From assembly GCA_963575745.1 (NCBI GenBank), contig CAUYUJ010021666.1, positions 62,001 to 126,000 of the forward strand: a stretch of 64,000 nucleotides of DNA. The letters are read 5' to 3'. Source of the DNA: Prorocentrum cordatum. Lineage: Eukaryota; Sar; Dinophyceae; Prorocentrales; Prorocentraceae. Under the pieces are notes generated by a model, which made no database searches, was not told where the DNA came from, and saw nothing but the letters and a program-made list of their open reading frames with translations. Position 1 is the stretch's first letter, and every line of letters begins with the position of its first letter. Made by a program: the position numbers and the translations under genes. Shown here piece after piece: positions 55,100-64,000 of the stretch.

Positions 55100-56710
55100 G
55101 AGCCCCAGAGATCCGCGGCTATGTTTGGTAGCCGCGGGGGACTGACCGAGCACAAAAAAGATTGTCAACGTTCTTCTGGTCGTGTGTCGTCTGCGTCCAG
55201 TATAAGAGTTCCTTTGGAGCCGAACAAAAAGGATGCTCACTGTTCTTCTGGTCGTGTGTCGTCTGCGTCCAGAATAAGAGTTCCTTTGAGTGACGATCCG
55301 CTGCAAGTGGCGCATCTGTTTGAGTGCGCCAGGCTCCTGGAAGAAAGGAGCAGGCAGCGCGAATCGCAGGGCGCTGTCAGTCCTGCGGCCACAGCCCCCC
55401 CAGTCGACGGTGAGAGCGAACCCACGCCCGTGGCCAAGAATCGTCGCAGGCAGATCGTGGAGACCCGTCTGGCCGCCAGGGGAGAGAAGAGGAGCTCTGG
55501 CCCGAGTCTCACTGCGAGCCAGGAGGAGCTCGCAAAGCGTGTCAGGCAGCCTCAGTACTCTTGCGACAAGAGAGCTCGGGATGAAATCTGCTCTCCGAGG
55601 GGCAGTCAAAAGAGACGGTGTATTGCGCGTGTGAATGACGACACCATCGCTTCCGCCGATAGCCCGTCTGCTGCTCCACAGGGAAGTAAGCGACCACGTG
55701 GCCCTCCTCTTCAATCATGCGAGTGAGCCGCGTGAGGCACGACCCTCTGGCGCACATGTGAATGCCTTCAAACTCAACGCCTACTCTCAGGCGCGGTTGA
55801 GCATGATGCATGCGTCAGGTGACTGGTCAGCTCATCGTCGTGCGTTTGCTTCGCGCTCGAGGGACACCCAGGCTGCTCTTCTCGGCTGGCGTGGCGGTAC
55901 TAAAGATGTCGGTTGGAGAAAATGGGAAGATGTCTTCATTGCGGATCAAACTGGCAATACGAAGTGGTGGGAGACAATGCAGTTCGGAAGAGAGGATTGG
56001 TCGATCTTCATTGAGAAGTTACTCAAAAGATTGCACCTTCCTGCCATCCTGGACTATCTGGCCAAACCTAGAGTTACGGTTGCCCGTTCTGAGGAGGAGG
56101 AGCAGAAAATCAACGATGATAAGATTGCGCGTCGCATTGCTCATAACTTTGAAAATGAAACGGTCTTTGATTACGAATCGGATAAGATACCATTCGAAAT
56201 GCTGGGTGACAGCTTGTGTGTTGTCCAGTGGATAAGAGGGCTCTGGAGGTGCACAAACATGGGCTATAACAATACCTTGGAGGCGGCGCAAAACACCCTT
56301 GATGCACTAACGGACACCTGCTTGAGAACTGCGTGTGCGGGGGCTGACCCGATCAAACATCTTTATCGGGAGGGTAACAGTTATGCAGATGAACTCACGT
56401 GGGCCTGCAGAGCATGCCCACACACATCGAAGAGAAACGAGTATCTTGCCCCATTATATACTTCGAAAGTTTTAGGATTGAGGGGTTACTTCGACGGAGG
56501 TACTTCGGATATTGGGGCTGGGGGTGGCTGGTGGCTGCAGGCTTTTGTAGAACACAAAATGCTATACAGTGTCGCGTGATTGCCGAGGAGGCGTTTGGCC
56601 TCGATAGGGAATCAACCGTGACGGTCTGTGAGTTAACGGCCGCCTCGAAGCTAATCCACGCAATCTCACAGATTGCGTCTGTTATAGATAGCGTCTCACA
56701 CGCTCGGTAG
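55100..56710 (+). pseudogene. LINE H ORF2 C-terminal remnant
   Basis: A basic, Ser/Arg-rich linker is open to 55726 (NRRRQIVETRLAARG, KRARDEICSPRGSQKRR). A shift near 55710 leads to RLSMMHASGDW (~55797), the linker motif shared with family A, then EMLGDSLCVVQW (~56198), YREGNSYADELTW (~56366) and YFDGGTSDIGAGGGW (~56489). A TGA at 56577 and a further shift precede VTVCELTAASKL (~56618). Domain order is again permuted. The 5' truncation removed endonuclease and RT. Confidence 0.75.
55171..55290. repeat. 72-bp in-frame tandem duplication in LINE H linker
   Basis: Units start at 55171 and 55243; both encode SSGRVSSAS-IRVPL. The 72-bp step keeps the reading frame. Confidence 0.8.
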
Positions 56711-56793
56711 AGCCACTTGCGCCTGGTGGCCGCGGGGGGCACCGCTGCTTGCATGTGCTGGAGGACCCCGCCGCAAAGCCCGCAAAAAACCAG

Positions 56794-56813
56794 GTTGCCG
56801 CCGCGGTAACCAG
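56794..56813. repeat. Remnant target between LINEs H and C
   Basis: GTTGCCGCCGCGGTAACCAG holds the inner part of the left hairpin arm (CGGTAACCAG) and nothing else, so the site has been used and rearranged more than once. Confidence 0.6.
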
Positions 56814-57466
56814 GTTGCCGACGAGGGTCCCGGCTCAAGACATCTCGGCTCTAGGGCTCCTGGATCCCACAGGAGCTCAGGGGGTGTCGGCGCCGCGGGG
56901 AAGCGGCGCGGCGGCCGTCGCTGCCATCGACGATTGCGGCATCTTCCAGGCAAGCCAGGCCGCCTGCTTTGTGTGCTGTAATTGTTGTTTTGTTTGTCGT
57001 GTGTGCAAAGACGGACGGGTACAACTTTTCAGTGCTTGCGAGACGTTGCCAGCTGGAGGATATTTCCCCGACTGTGCCATATTTGCAGTACTCACAGGGT
57101 TACGGACAGAGACCAGATTCTGCTGTTGAGAGGGCATTTCGGAAAAGGCAAATTCAGGATACCGAGCAGATTGTACGTGACCTTCCATTGGACGGGAGAT
57201 TGAATACTGCCGACTCCACACCAGATAGTGATAGCCATTGTGTTGTCCCACCTCATTTGTGAATATGAATACAGGACTCATGAATATGATGCAGACTCCT
57301 TCCAACGCAGCTGTGGCGGGAGCTACAACCAACGGAGGGCGTGCGGGAGGGGCTTCCAGTAGGTCAGGTCAGTCCTGGAGGTCAAGGATACTGGAGGCGC
57401 TCCTGTTGTTTTCCTGCACAGAAGGGCCCTCCAGCTCCACAAGGTTCTCTAGGGGGACCCCCAGGT

Positions 57467-58601
57467 ATGCCCATGGAGGCACAACAAGCGGCGGCCCAAG
57501 CGGCTGTTGTCCCTGAAGGTGCTGGAGAGCGTCAGGGTATGCAGGGCGTTAGCGACGACGCCCAACGAAATGTCAAACATCGTGTCAACGGTCCTCAGGA
57601 GGCACTCTTGGGGGAACTCGAGGAGAAACGAAAGAAACTCAGTGTGGTCTCGGATGAGGCCCCATCCTGGTTCAAGGCCTTCGCGGAGCTCAACGTACTC
57701 GAGAGCAAAGTTAGGCAACGAGAAAACGTCGAAATTAGGGCCGACATTCAGAGCATCTCGAACCGTCAGGAGGCCTCCGACATCAGGATGAACAACTTGG
57801 AACGACAGATGCAGGACCTCAAGAAGAACCCCAGTGTGATATCAGGTTCTGCCTCGACCACGGCAACCTTCTACTGGGGGCCCACCAGGACTCTCAGGAC
57901 CCTACCAAGAGCTTTGCTGGGATCACGGAGGCTACACAGGCTGACAGTCCTGGGAAGGGACAGCGGTTGCACGTTCGGTCAGTATGATGAGAAGAGACAA
58001 CGGACGCTGCCAATTCATCACTAAGCTGAAGACGGTGCCCATCGCCAAAGCAGACGGAAGCTAGGATCGACTACGAGGGCACATTACGTATGAATGGAAG
58101 TAGAATGAGGCTGAGTACGATCAAGATCAAATTCATTGTAGGAACCGATTCCTCGACGTTATACAACGTGAAGCGTGCTTTTGGTGATGCTTTAACTCCG
58201 AGTCCCCAAAGGAATGCGGCTCAGGTTTCGAGGTCCCCTCCAGATTATGACAGCATGTTCCAGGGCATGTTTCAACGACCCAGTCGGGTCCGCGTGCGTA
58301 TAGAAGCTCCACCATGGAAACGTGATCATATCGGTGCTGTGGGGACGCTTCTATGGGACATACCGCGAGTGTACCACAGTGAGGCTATGGAGATCAGGGG
58401 GAGACAGGATCGGGACCCAAACGGACAGACAACAATGTGGACCAGCCGCAGGATCCTCAGCATCGACCTGTGGAACTGGCTTCCTTTCGTATCAATACGG
58501 GGTGGACAGTGGACCGCGAGATCTGGGAGGGTGTACTTATGCGCAGCGGTGTGACGACTACATACGACACGTTTGTTGCGAGTCTTGCCGGCAGGGTGTG
58601 A
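57467..58601 (+). pseudogene. LINE C ORF1 remnant
   Basis: From ATG 57467 (MPMEAQQAAAQ) the text has KHRVNGPQEALLGELEEKRKK and NRQEASDIRMNNLERQMQDL, likely a coiled coil. After ~57850 the frame is lost, and pieces such as RIEAPPWKRD appear in other frames. The last piece, WTVDREIWEGVLMRSGV (58503 on), corresponds to the C-terminus of A1 ORF1 (ISADKMKEVDT, AWEGALNSTL) and ends at TGA 58599-58601. An upstream start is possible (57262, MNTGLMNMMQTP, another frame). Confidence 0.6.
58599..58601 (+). other. In-frame UGA between ORF1 and ORF2 (C)
   Basis: TGA-CGG-TGC, the same nine bases as in A1, A2 and A3, although the flanking proteins differ greatly. The following 22 codons are open and Met-free up to NLMKQG, the counterpart of the endonuclease start WNLNK in LINE B1. 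Confidence 0.55.
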
Positions 58602-61600
58602 CGGTGCAGAGGTGCCAGTCCGTGCTGGTGGCCCCACAGCCCAGCTAAGGCCAGGCCCCAGAATCTTATGAAACAAGGGGCTACAGCAGATCGGGGATTT
58701 GCCTGCATGAGGGCACTTCTTTCTCACGGCTGTGAAGTGTTCTGTTTACAGGAGTGTGAACACTTTCCGTCCAATTCAATTCAGCTGCTTGGCTGGCACC
58801 TAGTTTATTCAAGTGACAGGAAGACTTCCATAGCTTTGAGGGGGAAGTCTTGTCACAACATATGTTTTCGCTCTTGGAGTAATCATGCTCGTCTTGCTAT
58901 TGTGCTTGCGTCATCCGTGTATCTTTCTTGTCTCTGCGTACTTTCCGAACAGATCGGAGAAACATTCATTGGAGGTGGCTTTTGAGATGCTGAAACCAAT
59001 CGAAACAACTTATCGGAGGTGGAAGGAGGAGTGCAGATACACATGTGAGCTTGTGCTTGCAGGGGATTTTAATGTTGAGCTTGCGCCCGACATCACCTGT
59101 TCAAGAGGCACGGTGACTGGAGGTGCTGTGCAGATTCTCGACGGGAGGGGGTGTGGGAATGATACGGGGGATAGACGGTGGGAGGAGGACATGTGGCGAT
59201 CTCAGATGCAGGAGTGGCTGTGTCGGATGCGCTTGCTGGCAGTCAATTCTCTTTGCTTCGCCGTACTCTCGGCAGCCGACTTTCTGGCATGTGCGAATAA
59301 TGCTCGACGCAAGTCTGGGGGCGAAGACTATTGCGCCAAAAGTGCTTGACTATCTCATGGTCCCACAATCCTGGGAGGGTGACTTGTTTGAATGCCGAAC
59401 GGATTGGATCCCCAGAGGAACCCCGCGAAACTACCAACTTCCTCCGATCATGCCTGGGTCTACGGACGCCCGATCTTCGCCTCCGACTCCAGGTCAGGCC
59501 ACGAAATATCAGGGCCCCCCTAGCCACCGCACGAGCCACAAAGAGTTCCAATCGTATCGGGAGGAGGCCCAGTTTCAGGTCCTGGCGGACGCCCAGATCC
59601 CGACGGTGCCCCCACAACTTCTTGCTGAAACGATTGCTGGACATGCGCTGCCGCTCCTCACGGTGAGGGCCTCCAGGTACTCTCGAGGGCCCCCGCCGAA
59701 TAGGACTCCCCAGCATGTCGACCTGGAGGTGCAACTCAGAGAGGCACGTGCTAGGAAGGACAGAGCGTTGGCTCGGGACCTTCGACGCCGTATCAGACCG
59801 CTTGCGCGGGAATATCGCCGACGGAAGGTGGAGTGGGAGGCGTCGCCATCTAGGAAGGGGAGGGGGGCGCGTGTGACGGAGCTGAGGGTGACGGACACTG
59901 GGGGAAGGGGGTATGGAGCCTACGACTATGATGACGGAGGACAGGGAACTGTGGGCGGAGGAGGTGGAGCGATACGCTGTGCAGAGTATGACTTGTGATG
60001 ACTCCAGAGCCCGCACTCGGGAGCTTGTGTCCACACTGCGTCGCCATGCATCTCAATCTACAGCCTCTTGGGACAACGCACTTACGATTACATGCTCTAC
60101 TTACTTCTGCCTTTCAGCTATTATTCTGCAGGCGCGGAGCAGGCTCCGAACTGGACGGGCCTGTGGGCCCGACGGCATCTCGGTTGAACTTCTTAAGTCT
60201 CTTTCGTGGCGATCAGTTCGTTCTATTGGTAAGGTGTTCTCTGATAGATTGAATGGGCTTCGCCCGACGCCAAGTGAATGGCAGGAGGTATACCTAACAC
60301 TCATGCCGAAGACGAGCAAACTAGATACACTGCGACAGACAAGGAACCTGCTCGTCGGAAATACCTTGGCCAAGTGGTATCTTACGTGTGTGACGATCTT
60401 ACTGGAACGACGTGTGGAACCCTTCATGAGTGATATGGCGGTTTACGGTTTTACTAGCGGGCGGCGTTGCTGGGAGATTTCGTCGGCCATGAAATGTATT
60501 GCACAACATGCTTCCACATGGGGGCGAGATCAAGCTGCGTTGCTCCTCAGCTGTGACATTGAGCGGGCGTTCGATGCTGTGACGCTGCCGACGGTCTCGA
60601 GAGCGATGACGGCCCTTGGGATCAGTGCACGGTTGCAGTATGCGTCATTGGAGCCTCTCTCATCCACTTCATGCACGGTGCTGTTTGAAGGAGTGACAAT
60701 CCCCAATGTGCAGTGGGATAGATCGCTCCGTATTGGCGGTACCGAATCACCTATCGCGTTCACTATTGTCACTATTGCTATGTGGCGTGATGTGATTGCT
60801 CCTCTGGATCAGCGCGGTGTCGGAATTGAGATACCATGTCATGCTGATCATTGTCGATACGCACGCTGGAATCATGCTCTCTGGGCTGACAATTTTTTCT
60901 TGCCGCCAAGTCAGCGTCGGAGGCGCAGGAGGCGGCCGCTGCCTTCACTACTGCTCTCAGGGACTGGGGGATGGAGTGGAAGGAGGATAGTCTAGAGATG
61001 ATGGTGTGTGGTACTCAGTGCACTGATGCGGTCACGGTTCAGATTGGCTCACGGGCTGTACCTTTCAAACATGTTGAGAGTTTGAATGTGCTGGGATATC
61101 AGATCCCCAGAAGCTTCATTTCTATCCACGCGGATGTGCAGGAGCGCGTCCAGCAGGCCCGAAGGGCATTCTTTGCGCAGGTGCAGTATGTTACTTGCAA
61201 GGCTTTGCCTCTGGTGAAGAAGTTTCGTCGATGTCAACCGACTGTGCAGAGCCGTCTTTTGTATGCAGCAGAGGCTATCACGATTGACAGTGGGTGTGTG
61301 AGGGTTATCCACGCGTTCGAGGGTATGTGTCTTCCGAGAATGTCAGGAAGGAGGAAGCCAGGAGATGTGGGGTGGGAGGTATGGCGGCCAGCTGCGCTGC
61401 CACGAGTCAGGTCAATCTTCTGCGATGGGGGTTTCCCATCGGCTGTGCAGATGCTCTGCTGGAAGAGCTGGGGCATGATGCGCTCCACGAGGCAGTACTT
61501 ACTATCATTGGAGGAGGACAGGACGGTAAGGACGGAGGTAGAGGTGGAGGGATCAACGACGCAACGTGTTAAACGTGTTCGCTTTGCGGATGGGCGGGGG

Positions 61601-62870
61601 GAGGGTGCACCTGCAACGACTGTGATGGAGGTGGAGGGGAGGATTACGGATATGGAGAGGCGGTTGGAGGATCTGTGCTCGCAAGTTGCCTGTTCTATTG
61701 CCCGCTCACAGCCGATGCCCTCTGGAGAGGGAGCTGCCCGCGCTCTCAGAGACGAGCCACTTGCCGTCTCAAAGGGGAGGGGGGCCTTTCGAGACTCCCG
61801 ACGTGCGCTTATGATGTGCAATGTTGGTTGGGTCACGGCTCGCGACGCAATAGCAGAGGTTCCGCGACAACACGGCAACAGGGTTTTATCTAGTTCGGGC
61901 AAACGGCTTCGTGGAGGCCCTGTGTCTGTGGGCGGTCGGTCTTGGCAATTCCCTTACACTCAGTTCTTTGGGGAAAAGTGGTGGGGGCCTGTGCGGGGCG
62001 ATTGGGTTCAGTTCTTGGAGGTCTGGAAGCAACTCCTTACACAATACAACAAAGCTAAAGTCTATGATTACTTTGTGGTGTCTTGGAAGGGCTCTCCTAA
62101 TGGACCTCGAGGCCCCCCTGAGGCTCAAGAGAAGGCCGATATTGAGTCTGCCGACATCGCGACCAACCCCCTGCACCCCAAGTATGACCCCAAGGAGTCC
62201 GCCATGGTTGCACTACGTTATGCTATGATCCAGGAACGTGCGACGGTGTGGGATATATTATCAGAAGGTTTTGCTGTTGAGTTCAAGGGTGATTCACTAC
62301 TTATCTGCTCCTGGCTGCAGGGGAAATGGAGATGTGAGAACCGTGGCTACTGCAAGAGGACAGCTGCCATGATTGATTGTACCTTTGAGCTCGCTGCGTG
62401 TTTCAATCTGAGGCCTGCTGCCTTGGGACGTGAGATATGGAGACATGAATTCAGGGAGGACAACACACGCGCGGATGAGTTGGCGCCTGAGGCCAGATGT
62501 GGCCGCACATTCTACAGAACTCGATGTTATCTATACTCATTCGAAACTTATCTTGTACCGTTCGCTATCAGGGGAGGCTTTGATGGCGGGGTTGACCAGC
62601 AAGGATCAGGATGTGGTTTCTGGCTTCAGATCGGCTAAATCAATACTCAGTGTAATCCCAGTGAGATAGGTATCGCTTCCGCGAGAACCGTGGGCCCCTT
62701 CCCTGCTGGGCATGAGTTTGCTGTTTCTAGTGCTGTTCCCCTCGTTTGGAGGGATGTGGCCGAGGCCGCGTGGCTCCTTGATGGTGCTGCGGTCACAGAA
62801 TGTGAATTGTCGGCGGCCGAAGCGCTGCTCAGCGCTGCCCGTGTGCTCCTGCGGGACCTGTTCTCGCCCA
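58602..62870 (+). pseudogene. LINE C ORF2: endonuclease, WADN-type RT, permuted RNase H
   Basis: Endonuclease: NLMKQG, CLQECEHF, shift near 58910, LVLAGDFNVE (~59050), shift near 59290, LDYLMVPQSW. A shift near 59910 leads to the RT: RACGPDGISVELLK, LMPKTSK, motif A SCDIERAFD (~60550), motif B SLRIGGTESP, motif C LWADN (Asp 60898-60900, Asn 60901-60903). After a shift near 60930 one frame runs to 62638: HAFEGMCLPRM, a long linker, EFKGDSLLICSW (~62281), FREDNTRADEL (~62452), FDGGVDQQGSGCGF (~62580), then TAA 62636. The same frame continues to TECELSAAEALL (~62796). The MMHASG motif is only weakly recognisable (RALMMCNVGW). Confidence 0.82.
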
Positions 62871-62917
62871 GCTGCGCTCAGCTGGGAATGCGAGTCCAAA
62901 CAAACAGACAAAACCAG

Positions 62918-62945
62918 GTTGACGGTTTACCGCCGGCGCCCAGTT
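62918..62945. repeat. Right half of LINE target (C)
   Basis: GTTGACGGTTTACCGCCGG then CGCCCAGTT abuts the LINE C 3' end. It is the least altered half-site in the window. Confidence 0.85.
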
Positions 62946-63889
62946 CGCAAGAAAAAAACTCGGAGGCGGAACTTTTGCTGTAACTTTGCTCGGTTGAAAA
63001 TTTTGTTCTCGAAATTTGACCATTCGTTAGAGCTCTAGTTTTTTTTCCCGTGATATTCGATCTTATTCCCGCTCGCCATCTTGATCTCAGCTCGATCGGG
63101 TAACTTTGAAGGCCAAAAAGCACACTGGCGGGATCGGCCGTTTTGAGTCATCTTGATACGCGCTGTCGGTATTTTGTACTTAACTCGAGCTTCAGGACAG
63201 CTACAGAGCTGGTAGCACAGCTAATCGATGTGTAGAAATGATTAGGCGCCGTTCGCTTGTTGAATCCAGAGTTTCTGCGCCAAGCGAGCTCGTCGAGGCT
63301 AGGTCCGCAAACCTATTCGTAATTATTCGAGTCCATTCTTGACAGGAATTTTCGGTTTGCTGTACTTAACATCGAAGCTGTATGACAGCTACAGAGGCTG
63401 ATATTTACAGAAACCGATTTCAGAATCATCAGTTTTCGTTTGTCTGTCGAATCCAAAGCTCTGAAACTCGGTCTCTGGCCCGCTCTAGAATTGCGAACTA
63501 TTCGTATTGGGTGCTGTCGAGTCATCTTGAGAAGTGCTCTCGGTCTTCTTCACTCAACTCGCGCTGAGGGGGGCTACAGTGCTTGTTGTCACAGAAATCG
63601 ATTTGAAGAGATCAGGCGCGTCCGCCTGTCGAATCCAGAGCTCGGAACTCGGCCTGCTGCCTGAATTAGGTATGCGAAACTACTGTATTGTTCGAGTCAT
63701 CCTGAGAGCTGCTGTCCGTTTTCTGCATTTAACTCGGGCTGTAGGGGGCTGCAGGGCTGGTAATGACAGGAGTCGTTTCGCAGACATCAGACGCGTCCGC
63801 CTGTCGCATTCAGAGGCCAAAAAATATTCACTATGAGTCGGAATGTTGGTAGGTGCTGTCGGTTTTCTCAACTTAAGTCGAGCTAGGAA
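62946..63889. repeat. Satellite array, fourth block
   Basis: The spacer (AACTTTGCTCGGTTGAAAA, CTCAGCTCGATCGGGTA) and then ~177-bp monomers, with more small insertions than elsewhere, for example near 63270-63370 and 63510. Confidence 0.85.
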
Positions 63890-64000
63890 GCTCTGCGAGT
63901 CTCCCGGCGGTAACCAAGGTTGACGGTTTACCGCCGGCGCCCAGTAATTCGGACGCACTGGCGGGCTAGCTGGCTCGAAAAATCTCGACGGAACTTTTGC
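63890..64000. repeat. Intact hairpin and spacer at window end
   Basis: GGAAGCTCTGCGAG precedes perfect arms CCGGCGGTAA (63904-63913) and TTACCGCCGG (63928-63937) with loop CCAAGGTTGACGGT, an unoccupied target of the interrupted type. It is followed by AATCTCGACGGAAC spacer. Confidence 0.8.

Larger units (their letters stand above)
54891..56793 (+). mobile_element. LINE H, 5'-truncated copy
   Basis: It directly follows LINE G (ACCAG|GTTGCCC) and ends CCCGCAAAAA-ACCAG (56793), followed by GTTGCCG. The first ~170 bp hold two CAGCTACGCTG hairpins (54911-54921, 55022-55032), each within the repeat TATATTC-GACAGCTACGCTG. Those motifs elsewhere mark 3' UTRs, so this part may be the tail of yet another fragment. 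Confidence 0.75.
56814..62917 (+). mobile_element. LINE C, full-length but decayed
   Basis: 6.1-kb element with ACCAG at both edges (56809-56813, 62913-62917), followed by GTTGACGGTTTACCGCCGG. The 5' end contains ACGAGGGTCCC-GGCTCAAG (to 56839), resembling the LINE B1 junction, so the true element start may be GGCTCAAG and the bases before it target sequence. It has ORF1, an in-frame UGA, and ORF2 in several frames. I found no CAGCNNCGCTG hairpin in its short 3' UTR. Confidence 0.85.

Noticed and set aside
61800-61835. RALMMCNVGW in LINE C as a full MMHASG motif
   Set aside because: Only MM and the position agree; I treat it as uncertain homology.

Overview
The window looks like nuclear DNA of a dinoflagellate. 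The strongest sign is an exact 21-nt copy of the dinoflagellate spliced leader (DinoSL) at 7789-7809. I see no ordinary host gene, no rRNA or tRNA gene and no CRISPR array. The whole 64 kb is repetitive: satellite arrays, short palindromic (foldback) repeats, and at least eleven non-LTR (LINE-type) retrotransposons or fragments, all on the + strand.

Layout. 1-7518: higher-order satellite of ~177-bp monomers with a palindromic hairpin about every 1.1-1.4 kb. 7787-13352: LINE A1, beginning with the spliced-leader copy. 13353-18308: satellite plus ~330-bp modules. 18309-20124: truncated LINE E. 20125-20847: GC-rich repeats. 20848-26777: LINE B1. 26778-28259: repeats around LINE fragment F. 28260-35945: LINE D, a different and conventional type. 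36004-42137 and 42138-48258: LINEs A2 and A3, nearly identical and head-to-tail. 48480-49704: a non-coding element N with LINE-like ends. 49711-53821: LINE B2. 54414-54890 and 54891-56793: truncated LINEs G and H. 56814-62917: LINE C. 62918-64000: satellite and one hairpin.

Families A, B and C and the fragments share features I do not recognise from described LINEs. (1) The RNase H-like domain has its motifs in permuted order: the GDS and AD motifs come first, then DGG and the AEL motif. (2) RT motif C reads WADN in place of F/YADD, and motif B reads R-T/I-G with no QG. (3) In all five elements that keep both ends, ORF1 ends in one UGA (UGA-CGG or UGA-CGU), ORF2 continues in the same frame, and no Met precedes the endonuclease motif, which suggests stop-codon readthrough. 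(4) Ten 3' ends stop at the same base of a palindromic repeat, ACCAG|GTTG. (5) Some 5' ends carry spliced-leader sequence, so trans-spliced RNA seems to have been the template. LINE A2 keeps both ORFs intact and is the best candidate for a recently active copy. LINE D has a YIDD polymerase and RNase H in canonical order, and serves as an internal contrast.
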